A DNA stretch of 64,000 nucleotides, taken from assembly GCA_048267165.1 (NCBI GenBank), contig JBLWYD010000002.1, positions 102,382-166,381 of the forward strand, written 5' to 3'. The DNA comes from PGYR01 sp048267165. Its GTDB lineage: Bacteria > Bacteroidota > Ignavibacteria > Kapaibacteriales > UBA2268. The position numbers and the translations under genes were made by a program. Shown piece after piece: positions 45,101 through 53,137 of this stretch; position 1 is the first letter of the stretch, and every line of letters starts with the position of its first letter. The notes beneath the pieces are model-generated. The model did not search any database. It worked only from the letters and a program-made list of their open reading frames with translations, and was not told the DNA's origin.

Positions 45101-45700
45101 TGCAGCTGGAATGAATGATTTGTCGTAATTAATAATTCTATTCGCAGCAGGATTCAATATTAATCCAGGTATAGTAGTGAGAATTACTCCTAAAATAGTA
45201 ATTGAAAGGAATAGTATAATGTATTTTTTGAATTTCTTTTTGTCAATAATATCATTGAAATTATAATCTAGTGTTTTAGTTGAAATAGATTCTAGCTCAT
45301 AGTTTGCCAAATCAATCGATATGCCTTGACTTGTATTTACTTGACTGTAGATTTGTAGAGCGTTTGTTAGCTTATCTCTAATCTGTGGGAAGTAGTTACC
45401 TACTCTATTAGAAGTAGCTAATATAGAGTCGTATCCTTTAATTCTATACTTTCTTTTATATAAAACAAAAGCTGTAATTAGAGACGCAATTGATAATCCA
45501 ATGAAAGCATAGAATAAATCAGTCCTAAATTCAATTGAACCATTTGCAAAGAACTCAATTAATGATAGGAGTACAAATATCACAGAAATAATACTTACAC
45601 CCCCGACTAAATACATAACTAAATCAAGCATACTTTGCTTATTATATGTATTTTTTAATCTTTGTATAAGTGAATTGTATTTTATTTCTGAGTTTATCAT
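42155..45700 (-). CDS. DUF4175-like large membrane-anchored coiled-coil protein
   Basis: Near the N-terminus are TM segments (LVMYLVGGVSIISVIFVLLS, YAFIGLSIASLITAFVLY, then KYIILFLSITILGVILTTIP). An extracytoplasmic beta-rich region of Ig-like strands follows, then about 550 residues of Lys/Glu/Gln-rich coiled coil (EEVIASSEQAQKEIEKDLSE onward). A Gly/Gln/Met-rich low-complexity stretch (MQGQGKGKGQGKGQEGSG) lies in the C-terminal part. This layout matches DUF4175 proteins of Bacteroidota-type genomes, of unknown function. It follows a DUF4159 gene with one base between, and both follow rsmG. Confidence 0.82.
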   Translation of the reverse strand: MINSEIKYNSLIQRLKNTYNKQSMLDLVMYLVGGVSIISVIFVLLSLIEFFANGSIEFRTDLFYAFIGLSIASLITAFVLYKRKYRIKGYDSILATSNRVGNYFPQIRDKLTNALQIYSQVNTSQGISIDLANYELESISTKTLDYNFNDIIDKKKFKKYIILFLSITILGVILTTIPGLILNPAANRIINYDKSFIPAAPFEITLNSKSNNVLRGEDVEIVISSTGNSPDKLTLFIKEDNQDEYDKLVIERNSDKEYIYKLASIKNSVSYFASTQWYNSSIQTKIGKVNVSERPVVKRMTGKVSYPSYTGERPIDFDINTADIVAINGSRITFNLEANKSIKKALMIFNSESSITDSNGIVSETLSKSDTIALSVKDTKANLNYTIRKSGYYFFKLYDSNGIDNENPIKYSIIATSDNSPNITLINPSENVQLSENALIQIDTEIMDDFGFTKLKLNYKLVKSNYVAPDKDYKSINISIKKYEKYQLASYMWDLNSLGITPEDEYEFYLEVFDNDIVNGPKSARTRILSLRLPSLEEVIASSEQAQKEIEKDLSEVLKDAQELKKNMEELKQDLRKDFKKKEMNYEQKKKAEDIADKQKQISENVKDLQEKINETAKEMHENKVLSPETLEKFMKLQDLLKQVDMPELRKMQEKMNKELKNMTPQEMQKALEDMKFDEEQFQKSIERSMKMLERMKAEQKTDAIKKMGEKLEKDLDNLMKETEKSDSKNSKENEKLAKEQENLKKDLDKLENQMKELEDMLSKQEDMPMDKLDEANKELDKQETSEQMEQSEQNLQKGDKQEAQKNQQKAKQNMKKFNKKMSELKQEMENKVSRETLNTMKKAVQDMLQISKEQEQLKNQTNASNYNSPQLPEINNKQNKLNESLQRVANSLNELSEKSFAVTPEMGKDIGKAMQEMNTAMSELAERRSSQAGKAQQQSMAKMNSAVSQMQGMLGQMQGQGKGKGQGKGQEGSGGNSPGMSNSPGGMGFSQQLQQAAAQQQMVNNSLQQMMQQGQQPGKEGQGGSGGKSEMQMQSEYGRLKNEQGNAKKSIEELAEEQKKFQKQGGKKQIDLEEIAKEMKEVMADMESGNITQATIERQEKILSKLLDANRSENERDFEKKREAKSGKQYSQNSPEALKLKEYLNKVSEEKLKESLKLGYTKDMEELIKKYFEELKQKSN

Positions 45701-45701
45701 T

Positions 45702-46379
45702 CTAATTCATCAATGCCCATATTATAATATTTGTACCGAATTTTAAAGCTCTTTCTCTCATTTCTGGAGTGTCATTATGTACTTCTGGGTCTGCCCATCC
45801 GTCACTAGGGTTGCTTTCAGCAGTATAAAAAACTGCTAATCTTTCATCTATGAATATTCCAAAGGATTGTGGCTTCTTATCGTCGTGTTCGTGTATTTTG
45901 GGAGGCCCAGATGAAAAATCATACTGAATAGTATATATAGGATGTGAAAATGGTATTTCAAGAAACCCTTTATCTAAAAATACTTTTTTCATTTCTTTTC
46001 TAATAAATGGATCAAGACCATAGTCATCATCAATATAAAGAAAGCCACCATTTTCTAAATATAGTCTTAGGTTCTCTGCTTCTTTTCCAGAAAAATTTAC
46101 ATTACCATGCCCAGTTAGAAAGAGTATAGGATAGTCAAATAGATTATCAGATTTTAAATCTACATACTCATATACTGGTTCTGCAAGAGCATTTGTATTA
46201 CTCTTTACAAAACTTAATAGGTTAACTTCACTTGTTGGGTCATTATACCAATCACCGCCACCAGAATATTTCACTCTACCTATTTTTATTTTTTCGGCAG
46301 AATGAAGGGGAATGATGAAAAGGATTGATAATAATATGAATGTTATTAATCGCATTGTGTATGTTACGATTCTAAGCAT
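45702..46379 (-). CDS. DUF4159 exported protein
   Basis: A signal peptide (MRLITFILLSILFIIPLHSA, preceded by eight residues) leads into a domain with KIGRVKYSGGGDWYNDP, YPILFLTGHG, LYLENGGFLYIDDDYG, IPFSHPIY and ERALKFGTNIIIWALMN. This is the DUF4159 pattern, related to glutamine-amidotransferase-like flavodoxin folds found beside BatA/MoxR-type clusters. The ATG at 46379 overlaps the rsmG stop (TAATG). An internal ATG eight codons on is the likely signal-peptide start. The role is unknown. Here it lacks the MoxR and BatA genes seen in many such clusters, at least within the window. Confidence 0.84.
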   Translation of the reverse strand: MLRIVTYTMRLITFILLSILFIIPLHSAEKIKIGRVKYSGGGDWYNDPTSEVNLLSFVKSNTNALAEPVYEYVDLKSDNLFDYPILFLTGHGNVNFSGKEAENLRLYLENGGFLYIDDDYGLDPFIRKEMKKVFLDKGFLEIPFSHPIYTIQYDFSSGPPKIHEHDDKKPQSFGIFIDERLAVFYTAESNPSDGWADPEVHNDTPEMRERALKFGTNIIIWALMN

Positions 46380-47044
46380 TAATTGTTATCAAAACTGCAG
46401 ATTAATATCTTCTTTTGTAGTTTTGCGAAATGGTCAAAAGCAATCAAATCCAAATCATGCATTTCTACTTTCAGTGCTTTATTATGCTTTTTAGCTTCAC
46501 TTATTTCGTCTGCCAGATCTCCCCCTTTAAGAAGGACAATTTTTCCGTCTTCTTTTAACATTGGAGAAACCCATGATTGTATTAGGTTTAGTCTAGCTAC
46601 ACCTCGAGCAAATATAAAATCAAACTTCTTCTGATATTCTTTTTGATTAGCTATCACCTCAACTCTTTCAGCTTTAGATTTTATATTTCTAAGCTGAGTA
46701 TGTTGAGCTAACATTTCTGTTACTTTCATCTTCTTTTTTATAGAATCAAGCAATAACATATTTATTTTAGGAGAAGCTATAGTAAGAGGAATACCAGGTA
46801 ATCCTCCACCAGAACCTAAATCCATACACTCATATTTTCCGTCTAAGTTTATGAATCTTAGTATAGATAGTGAATGTAATATGTGAGATTCTAAAATCAT
46901 TTCTTCATCTTTTCTTGATATCAAGTTTACTTTTGAATTCCAATGTAATAATTCATTAGCATATCTTTCTATTCTTTCTCTTTGCTTTTGATCTAGTACT
47001 ATTCCATTAGCAGAAAGTATTGTCCAAAACTGTATTAAATCCAT
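46379..47044 (-). CDS. rsmG: 16S rRNA (guanine-N7)-methyltransferase
   Basis: RsmG methylates G527 of 16S rRNA. The sequence shows WNSKVNLISRKDEE, ESHILHSLSI, MDLGSGGGLPGIPLTI (SAM motif I), LDSIKKKMKVTEML, and the ARGVARLN segment, the usual RsmG motifs. The 221-residue length is normal. gidA, which neighbours it in many bacteria, is not adjacent; here rsmG heads an operon with DUF4159 and DUF4175 genes, by overlap. Confidence 0.95.
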   Translation of the reverse strand: MDLIQFWTILSANGIVLDQKQRERIERYANELLHWNSKVNLISRKDEEMILESHILHSLSILRFINLDGKYECMDLGSGGGLPGIPLTIASPKINMLLLDSIKKKMKVTEMLAQHTQLRNIKSKAERVEVIANQKEYQKKFDFIFARGVARLNLIQSWVSPMLKEDGKIVLLKGGDLADEISEAKKHNKALKVEMHDLDLIAFDHFAKLQKKILICSFDNN

Positions 47045-47102
47045 ATTCTTTATATTGTAATTGAAATAAAAACAAATTTACTAAAGTTATAACGAATTAT
47101 AT

Positions 47103-47729
47103 ATGAAACCATTTTTTTCTATAGTAATTGCTACATATAATAGAGAAAAACTTATAGTTAGAGCTATAGATTCCGTTTTAAATCAGGATTCGGATAATTG
47201 GGAACTTATTGTTGTTGATGATTGTAGTACAGATGATACTAAGACACTAATCAAACCATTTTTAGTAGATAATCGTATTTCATATTTCAAAACCGATAAG
47301 AATAGTGGTGTAGCCAAAGCTAGAAATGTAGGAATAATTAAAGCCAAGGGAAAGTATATAACTTTCCTAGATTCTGATGATGAATTTAAAACAAACCATC
47401 TATCAAGTAGATTTGAAATATTAAAAGATGAAAGTATTGATTTGCTTCACGGTGGAGTAGATATTATTGGCAACAGTAAAGTTCCTGATAAAAATGACAT
47501 TAGTAAATTAATTGACCTAACTGAGTGTATAATTGGTGGAACTTTCTTTATTAATTGTCTATTAGAAGATAGCTTAAAGCTTTTTGATGAGAATATTTCT
47601 TACAGCGAAGATAGTAAAATGTATGAAGAATTTGAACGAAAGAAAATGAGAATAGTGAAAACAGATATACCAACATATATTTATTATCGCAACACTGATG
47701 ATTCGATTTGTAATACGGTGAGAGAATGA
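47103..47729 (+). CDS. Short family 2 glycosyltransferase
   Basis: The GT-A fold motifs are near the N-terminus: FSIVIATYNREKLIVRAIDS, WELIVVDDCSTDDT, GVAKARNVGIIKAKG and LDSDDEF (DxD). At 208 residues it is shorter than most GT2 enzymes (about 250-350), and the acceptor half is reduced (ENISYSEDSKMYEEFERK fits the ED motif). It is likely a complete small transferase, since it ends cleanly in a four-base overlap with nth. Sugar and acceptor are unknown. Confidence 0.87.
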   Translation: MKPFFSIVIATYNREKLIVRAIDSVLNQDSDNWELIVVDDCSTDDTKTLIKPFLVDNRISYFKTDKNSGVAKARNVGIIKAKGKYITFLDSDDEFKTNHLSSRFEILKDESIDLLHGGVDIIGNSKVPDKNDISKLIDLTECIIGGTFFINCLLEDSLKLFDENISYSEDSKMYEEFERKKMRIVKTDIPTYIYYRNTDDSICNTVRE

Positions 47730-48409
47730 ATTTTTCAAAAAGTAAAGTTTCTCGAAAAGCAAGGATGAAGGAGATTTTAGATATTCTAAAACTTGAACAT
47801 CTAGATGCTAGGATAGCACTTAACTATACTAATCCATTTGAACTACTAATAGCAACTATACTTAGTGCACAATGCACAGATGCTAGAGTTAATATAGTCA
47901 CAGAATCTCTGTTCCTAAAGTATAAAACACCTGAAGATTATGTTCTAATTCCGCTCGAGAATTTGGAGAAAGATATTTATTCTACAGGTTTTTATAAGAA
48001 TAAAGCTAAGAATATAAAAGGTGCCGCTAAGAAATTAGTTGAAGAGTTTGAAAGTGAAGTACCTGGTACTATGGATGAGTTATTAAGCCTCGACGGAGTT
48101 GGGCGTAAAACCGCAAATGTTGTTTTGGGACACTGTTTTGGAATAGATGGGGTTGTTGTAGATACACACGTTAGCCGTCTTTCAAACAGATTAGGGTTTG
48201 TAACTACTACCAATGCCGTTAAGATAGAATTTGAGTTGATGGATTTAATACCACAAGAAGATTGGGTGATGTTCACTCATTATATGATACAACATGGACG
48301 GAAAGTGTGTGATGCTAAAAAACCACTTTGTGATAAATGCGTTATTAATCACCTTTGTCCGTCTGCATATACATTCGATAAAATAATTAAAAATAAGAAT
48401 AAAAAATGA
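47726..48409 (+). CDS. nth: Endonuclease III (DNA glycosylase/AP lyase)
   Basis: Nth removes oxidised pyrimidines and cuts at abasic sites. The helix-hairpin-helix LSLDGVGRKTANVVLGH contains the catalytic lysine, VVDTHVSRLSNRLG the aspartate, and C-DAKKPL-C-DK-C-VINHL-C gives the 4Fe-4S cluster (C-x6-C-x2-C-x5-C). The length of 227 residues is normal. It overlaps the preceding glycosyltransferase by four bases and the following HAD gene by four bases, so the three are co-translated. Confidence 0.97.
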   Translation: MNFSKSKVSRKARMKEILDILKLEHLDARIALNYTNPFELLIATILSAQCTDARVNIVTESLFLKYKTPEDYVLIPLENLEKDIYSTGFYKNKAKNIKGAAKKLVEEFESEVPGTMDELLSLDGVGRKTANVVLGHCFGIDGVVVDTHVSRLSNRLGFVTTTNAVKIEFELMDLIPQEDWVMFTHYMIQHGRKVCDAKKPLCDKCVINHLCPSAYTFDKIIKNKNKK

Positions 48410-49140
48410 AAGATATAAAAGTTATAACAATAGATTTTTGGAATACATTATTTGATTCTGTGAATCACGAAGGAAGATATAAATATAGGAATGATATATT
48501 CTTAGAAGAAACAACAAAACTAGGTTTAAGCATTCTAGAGACTGATTTAGATAAGGCAATAAGTGAAAGTTGGTTGTATTTCGAAGATCATTGGATAAAT
48601 AAAATGCGAACTCCTGAAAGTTCCGAGTTAGTTCAAGTAATATTTTCACACCTAAACATACCAAATGATAAAAATGCATTTGAAAGAATCGTTACCTCAT
48701 ATGAAGATAGTTTATTCGAACATCCACCTGTTTTGATTGACGGTGTAAAAGAGATTCTGCCCAAACTAGCAGAAAAGTATAAGCTTGGATTAATATCAGA
48801 TACGGGATATTCACCAGGTACTCACTTAAGAAAGTTAATGGCTGATAATGATATAATTGATTACTTTACATCATTTAGTTTTAGTAATGAAACTGGTGTA
48901 AGTAAACCTCATGAAAGAGCATTTCATACTATATTACATGAATTAAATACTGATCCAGCTCATTCATTGCATATTGGTGATATAGAAAGAACAGACGTAG
49001 TTGGTGCAAATAACACAGGTATGGTATCAGTTTTATTCACAGGTGTTGAATCTGAGTTCGACCGAAAGAATCCAGAAATTTCTAGTGCTGATATAACGAT
49101 TAACCATTGGCTAGAATTGAATGAACCTTTAAATATTTAA
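48406..49140 (+). CDS. HAD-superfamily hydrolase
   Basis: Rossmann-like HAD protein of 244 residues. Motif I is ITIDFWNTLFDS, where the usual DxDxT is DFWNT; the second acidic residue D is replaced by W, as in DUF/HAD-IA subgroup proteins that keep only the first aspartate. Motif II is LGLISDTGYS, motif III GVSKPHERAF and motif IV LHIGDIERTDVVGANNTG. A phosphatase role is likely, but the missing second Asp leaves the activity uncertain. It ends five bases from the convergent K+ channel gene. Confidence 0.85.
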   Translation: MKDIKVITIDFWNTLFDSVNHEGRYKYRNDIFLEETTKLGLSILETDLDKAISESWLYFEDHWINKMRTPESSELVQVIFSHLNIPNDKNAFERIVTSYEDSLFEHPPVLIDGVKEILPKLAEKYKLGLISDTGYSPGTHLRKLMADNDIIDYFTSFSFSNETGVSKPHERAFHTILHELNTDPAHSLHIGDIERTDVVGANNTGMVSVLFTGVESEFDRKNPEISSADITINHWLELNEPLNI

Positions 49141-49144
49141 TTTT

Positions 49145-50176
49145 TTAGCTATTAGAAAGTTCATTGAATTTCATTAACTGAGCTTTCGTACCGATTGCGA
49201 CTAGTTGGTCTTTTGATTTTAGTTCAAACTCCCCAAAAGGATTTAGATTTGTGTCGTTATCCCTAATTACACCGATTATTGTTACTCCCGATTTTTGGCG
49301 TATGTCTAATTCTTTTAGAGTTTTACCATGCCAATCATTACCATCGGATAATTCGAATTGTTCTATTTTCAGATAATCACCGTCCTTAGTTCCTAGATTT
49401 GAATCAATGAAGTCCATAATTTGTGGATCAATTGCTATATTTGCCATTTTCTGTCCGCCAGCAGAATAAGGATTGAGAGTCCTATCTGCACCCGCTCGTA
49501 TAAGCTTTTTCTCTAGCAAAGAGTTATCCGATCGAGAAATAATAAATACATTTTCATTTAACTCTCTTGCACTCAGAACTATAAAAAGATTAGTAGATGC
49601 ATCAGCAGTAGCAACTATTAAGGACTTTGCTTCTTCTACATTAGCAAGTGAAAGAACGGCATCATCAGTTGCGTCGCCTTCAATAGATATTACATTACTA
49701 AGATTTTTAAGTTCGTCAGGTATTTCTCTATCAATTATTACAAATTCAATATCTCTATCAATTAATTCTTGGGTAGCTAACTCCCCTACTCTACCATAAC
49801 CAACTACAATAATATGGTTTGATAATTTATCGAGTCTTTTTTGCACTTTCTTCTTTCCTCTAATGTTTAATAATTGATAAGTGAATAGATTTTCCATAAA
49901 AATACTTAAAAGATAGAACAGACTACCTATTCCCAATACGCCTATTATCATTGTAAATATTCTACCTGTTGTATCCAAAGGAAATACTTCAGCATAACCA
50001 ACTGTAGTTATAGTTATAATAGTCATATAAAGTGCATCTATTATATTAGAATCTGTTTCAGTCCATATAATATTATATCCAATAGTTCCACCTATTATTA
50101 TTGTTACCAATAGAAATAAGGGGATATATGGTTTCTTTATTCTGTGGTCTTCTTTGTTCGAGTTTTTATAAAACAT
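49145..50176 (-). CDS. Potassium channel with RCK (TrkA-N/TrkA-C) domains
   Basis: The 343-residue protein has two TM helices around a pore loop with ITTVGYAEVFPLD, a TVGY K+ selectivity filter. An RCK_N Rossmann domain follows (IIVVGYGRVGELATQELIDR, EGDATDDAVLSLANVEEA) and then an RCK_C domain (KSGVTIIGVIRDND, DQLVAIGTKAQL). These are ligand-gated prokaryotic K+ channels of the MthK/TrkA-like kind. It stands alone between a convergent operon and a divergent glycosyltransferase pair. A small 5' region of 79 bases to the divergent start has no named motif. Confidence 0.93.
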   Translation of the reverse strand: MFYKNSNKEDHRIKKPYIPLFLLVTIIIGGTIGYNIIWTETDSNIIDALYMTIITITTVGYAEVFPLDTTGRIFTMIIGVLGIGSLFYLLSIFMENLFTYQLLNIRGKKKVQKRLDKLSNHIIVVGYGRVGELATQELIDRDIEFVIIDREIPDELKNLSNVISIEGDATDDAVLSLANVEEAKSLIVATADASTNLFIVLSARELNENVFIISRSDNSLLEKKLIRAGADRTLNPYSAGGQKMANIAIDPQIMDFIDSNLGTKDGDYLKIEQFELSDGNDWHGKTLKELDIRQKSGVTIIGVIRDNDTNLNPFGEFELKSKDQLVAIGTKAQLMKFNELSNS

Positions 50177-50254
50177 TCAATTATTTATTTATGACATTTT
50201 TTATTAATATTTTGCACTAATTACTTATCTAATTTACCAAAATATCTTTTCTGT

Positions 50255-51163
50255 ATGAGAATAAGTGTCGTAATATGTGTTAAAAATCGTAAAGATGATA
50301 TGAGAGTCACTCTTGATGGATTTTACAGTCAAGATTATGATAATTTTGAAGTTATTGTTATTGATAATGCTTCGGATGACGGAACAAGAGACATGATAAA
50401 AAATGAATATCCTGAAGTAATCTATACTTTTCTACCAATTAATCTCAATATTCTCGCTCAGAATTTAGGTGTAAGTCAAGCTACTGGTGAGATTATTTGG
50501 CGAACAGATAGTGATTCTCACCCAGAAAGTAATGATACTTTTAAAAGAATAGCTCAAATATTTAAAGATCAACCAAATTTAGACATTATTTCTACTACCG
50601 AAACGCTTGTAAAAAAAGACTTTGCTGAAATAGACCTTTGTACTTTAAATAAATTTGAAGGCAATGAAGCAGATGGTTATCCAGTCAAAAGTTTTTCTGG
50701 CCCAGGAAGTGCCATTAGAAAGAGTGTCTTTGATAAAATTGGTTATTATTGGGAATTTGGAATGGAAGAGCTCGATTTAAGTATTAGAGCTTTGAAAAAT
50801 AACCTGACAATAAAACATTTTCCAAATATTAGGACTTTGCATTATTCAAGTGAGAATGATAGGAATAGAAGTGAAAGATGGGTAAAGATTTCAACTCAGA
50901 ATCTAAGAATAATCGTAAAATTCTATCCATTTTCAAGAATGTTTAACTTAGTAATTTGCTACTTTGGCCAGTTATTAATTGGACTAGGGCAAAGAGTTAA
51001 ATTCTCCTTTTTGGTGGAATATTTTTTCCAATCAATAGTTACTATTATCAAGACTTGGAGAGACGAAAGAGAGCCAGTATCAAGTAAAGATTTTGAACGG
51101 GTTATCGGTAAAAATGAATATTACTCCGGCTTCTATTCATTTATAAAGAATAAATTCAAATGA
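50255..51163 (+). CDS. Family 2 glycosyltransferase
   Basis: GT-A motifs are RISVVICVKNRKDDMRVTL, FEVIVIDNASDDGTRDMIK, NLGVSQATGEIIWRTDSDSH (DSD) and GPGSAIRKSVFDKIGYYWEF with GMEELDLSIRA (acceptor E-D-x-D-x-x-x-R type). The C-terminal third is hydrophobic and basic (FNLVICYFGQLLIGLGQRVKF), possibly membrane-associated. Rhamnosyl- or related sugar transfer to a surface glycan is a reasonable guess. It overlaps the following GT4 gene by four bases. Confidence 0.9.
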   Translation: MRISVVICVKNRKDDMRVTLDGFYSQDYDNFEVIVIDNASDDGTRDMIKNEYPEVIYTFLPINLNILAQNLGVSQATGEIIWRTDSDSHPESNDTFKRIAQIFKDQPNLDIISTTETLVKKDFAEIDLCTLNKFEGNEADGYPVKSFSGPGSAIRKSVFDKIGYYWEFGMEELDLSIRALKNNLTIKHFPNIRTLHYSSENDRNRSERWVKISTQNLRIIVKFYPFSRMFNLVICYFGQLLIGLGQRVKFSFLVEYFFQSIVTIIKTWRDEREPVSSKDFERVIGKNEYYSGFYSFIKNKFK

Positions 51164-52374
51164 GAATTCTTCAACTAACACCACAATTCCCTTTCCCCCC
51201 TGATGATGGTGGGAGAATAGGTATTGCTAATATATATTATCAATTTCTGGAGCAAGGAAATGAAGTTGAAATGGTATGTATGTCAAGGTTTACTATAGAA
51301 AAGAGCCAAATAGAAAAATATAGAAAGAACGGGAATATAAGCATAATTCAAATGGATACTAAGAACACTAAGTTCCGAGTTTTCAGTCATTTTCTTAAAA
51401 ATAAATCACTCTATATAGAGAAACAATACTCCCCTTCTTTAGCAGACAAAATAGAAAAATTAGTTGATATTTATTCAATTGATGTTATTCATGCCGACCA
51501 TAGCAACATGGTAAGAGTTGCTCTTGAACTCTCTACTAAATATAAAATACCTGTTGGATTACGCTTACATAATATAGAGTATTTAATCTGGAAAAGATTT
51601 TATGATGAGTTAAGTAAGTTCAATCCTAAAAGAATATTCATAGGGCAGCAATATCGTTTATTAAAAAAATTAGAATCTGAATTCATTAATGACTCAGATG
51701 TATCATTTGCTATAACTAAGGAAGACAAAAATAGGGCAATTGACATTTCTCCCAACGCGAATATTGTGATTGCAAGTGCAGGAGTAGATATTGATGAATG
51801 GGAACCTGATATTGAAGTTGAAAAAATACCTTATTCGATGGTAATAGCAACAACATTTAATTGGTTTCATAATGTAAATGCTGTTCAATGGTTTTTAGAA
51901 AATGTGCAACCTAAATTATTTTCAAGATTCCCGGATTTGAAATTAAGTATTATTGGTAAAAATCCGCCCGATAAATTTGGTGGATACAAGAAGATTGGGG
52001 TTGACAAGTTAGGGTATGTAGATGATGTAAAACCTTATATGAATCAATCTAAAATTTATATTGCTCCTCTTTTTGTTGGTGGCGGTATTAGGATTAAAAT
52101 ATTAGAGGCAATGTCAATGGGATTGCCCGTAATAGCAACGGATGTTTCAGCAGAAGGAATCGAGGCAACTGAAGCACAAGGTCTTATAAGAGCAAATACT
52201 ATTGATGAATATGTAACACAAATAATAAAATTATTTAATGATGATAAATTAAGAAAGGAATTAGGTCGGAAAGCCCGCAATTTCATTCAAGATAAGCACA
52301 CTTGGAAATTAAACGTCAAAATAATGATTGAAGAATATTCTAAACTCGTCTCTTCCAAGAAAAATAAAGCATAA
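51160..52374 (+). CDS. Family 4 glycosyltransferase
   Basis: The GT-B protein of 404 residues has the N-terminal RILQLTPQFPFPPDDGGRIG donor-side segment and the C-terminal APLFVGGGIRIKILEAMSMGLPVIATDVSAEGIEA, the GT4 nucleotide-sugar motif. Substrate and acceptor are unknown, and pairing with the upstream GT2 suggests one glycan-building pathway. Its last 35 bases overlap the convergent DUF3592 gene. Confidence 0.93.
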   Translation: MRILQLTPQFPFPPDDGGRIGIANIYYQFLEQGNEVEMVCMSRFTIEKSQIEKYRKNGNISIIQMDTKNTKFRVFSHFLKNKSLYIEKQYSPSLADKIEKLVDIYSIDVIHADHSNMVRVALELSTKYKIPVGLRLHNIEYLIWKRFYDELSKFNPKRIFIGQQYRLLKKLESEFINDSDVSFAITKEDKNRAIDISPNANIVIASAGVDIDEWEPDIEVEKIPYSMVIATTFNWFHNVNAVQWFLENVQPKLFSRFPDLKLSIIGKNPPDKFGGYKKIGVDKLGYVDDVKPYMNQSKIYIAPLFVGGGIRIKILEAMSMGLPVIATDVSAEGIEATEAQGLIRANTIDEYVTQIIKLFNDDKLRKELGRKARNFIQDKHTWKLNVKIMIEEYSKLVSSKKNKA

Positions 52375-52747
52375 TAAATCCGAATATTAATATCATAGCA
52401 CCAATTGTGGCGATAGAGACAGGTATACCATATTTCTTATAACTCTCATATATAACTGCTTCACTCGGTTTATTAGTATTGTATTCTATACTAACTCTAT
52501 TTTCTTTTGGATAGGTTCCTATTTCCAATTTGCTATCTAACTCAAAGGTATCCTGACCTACAACATATTCAATGATAGGTACATTAAAACCTTTTTCATT
52601 TTTATGATAGTCAAGCACCTTACCTTCAACAACTTCACTACTTTCGTAATTTTCTTCGTATGAAATAAATATTACCGTAGAATAAGCTAATACGATTATA
52701 CCGATTAGAATAGTTATTTTCGAAATTATATCTTTTGTTTTAAACAT
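52340..52747 (-). CDS. DUF3592-like membrane protein
   Basis: The 135-residue protein has an N-terminal TM (ITILIGIIVLAYSTVIFISY), an extracytoplasmic beta domain (EGKVLDYHKNEKGFNVPIIEY; NRVSIEYNTNKPSEAVI) and a C-terminal TM (IPVSIATIGAMILIFGFIMLYF). It fits DUF3592, which is widespread and of unknown function. Its 3' end overlaps the convergent GT4 gene by 35 bases. It lies upstream-divergent from rpmB across 114 bases, which include the rpmB promoter. Confidence 0.75.
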   Translation of the reverse strand: MFKTKDIISKITILIGIIVLAYSTVIFISYEENYESSEVVEGKVLDYHKNEKGFNVPIIEYVVGQDTFELDSKLEIGTYPKENRVSIEYNTNKPSEAVIYESYKKYGIPVSIATIGAMILIFGFIMLYFSWKRRV

Positions 52748-52792
52748 AAAGCCAAACTAAGGATAAATTATAAAACCCTCAAGTATAATTAA

Positions 52793-52823
52793 TTGCATTA
52801 AAAATTATTTATTACTATATTTG
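52793..52823 (+). promoter_or_regulatory. Bacteroidota-type promoter of rpmB
   Basis: TTG at 52793-52795, a 20-base spacer and TATATTTG at 52816-52823 fit the -33/-7 boxes. The predicted start is about 30 bases before the ATG at 52862. Confidence 0.65.
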
Positions 52824-52861
52824 TGGTCTTTGATATAACAAAACTCAAAATAGGTGGGAAA

Positions 52862-53086
52862 ATGGCTAATATATGTGAGCTAACAGGCAAAGGGCCAATG
52901 AGTGGGAACAATGTTTCTCATGCTCATAATAAGACTAGAAGAAGATTTATGCCAAACTTGCAAAAGAAAAGAATATGGATACCTGAAGAAAATAAATGGG
53001 TAACCGTAAAGGCAACAGCGAAAGCATTGAAAACTTTAGATAAAAAAGGTTACAATGCAATGATGAAAGAGCTAAAAAATTCTTAA
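52862..53086 (+). CDS. rpmB: 50S ribosomal protein L28
   Basis: The 74-residue protein is L28: MANICELTGKGPMSGNNVSH, then the NKTRRRFMPNLQKKRIW segment and VKATAKALKTLDKKG. It belongs to the non-zinc form; only one cysteine is present (C5). The ATG at 52862 is the real start; an in-frame start at 52823 would put the promoter box inside the gene. rpmG, often its neighbour, is absent here. Its own promoter and a strong terminator make it a single-gene unit. Confidence 0.95.
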   Translation: MANICELTGKGPMSGNNVSHAHNKTRRRFMPNLQKKRIWIPEENKWVTVKATAKALKTLDKKGYNAMMKELKNS

Positions 53087-53090
53087 TTTA

Positions 53091-53119
53091 AAGCCTCTCA
53101 ATTTGAGAGGTTTTTTTTT
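53091..53119 (+). terminator. Intrinsic terminator of rpmB
   Basis: CCTCTCA, loop ATT, TGAGAGG, followed by nine T. Confidence 0.92.
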
Positions 53120-53137
53120 ATTATTTTTTTAAGGTTT

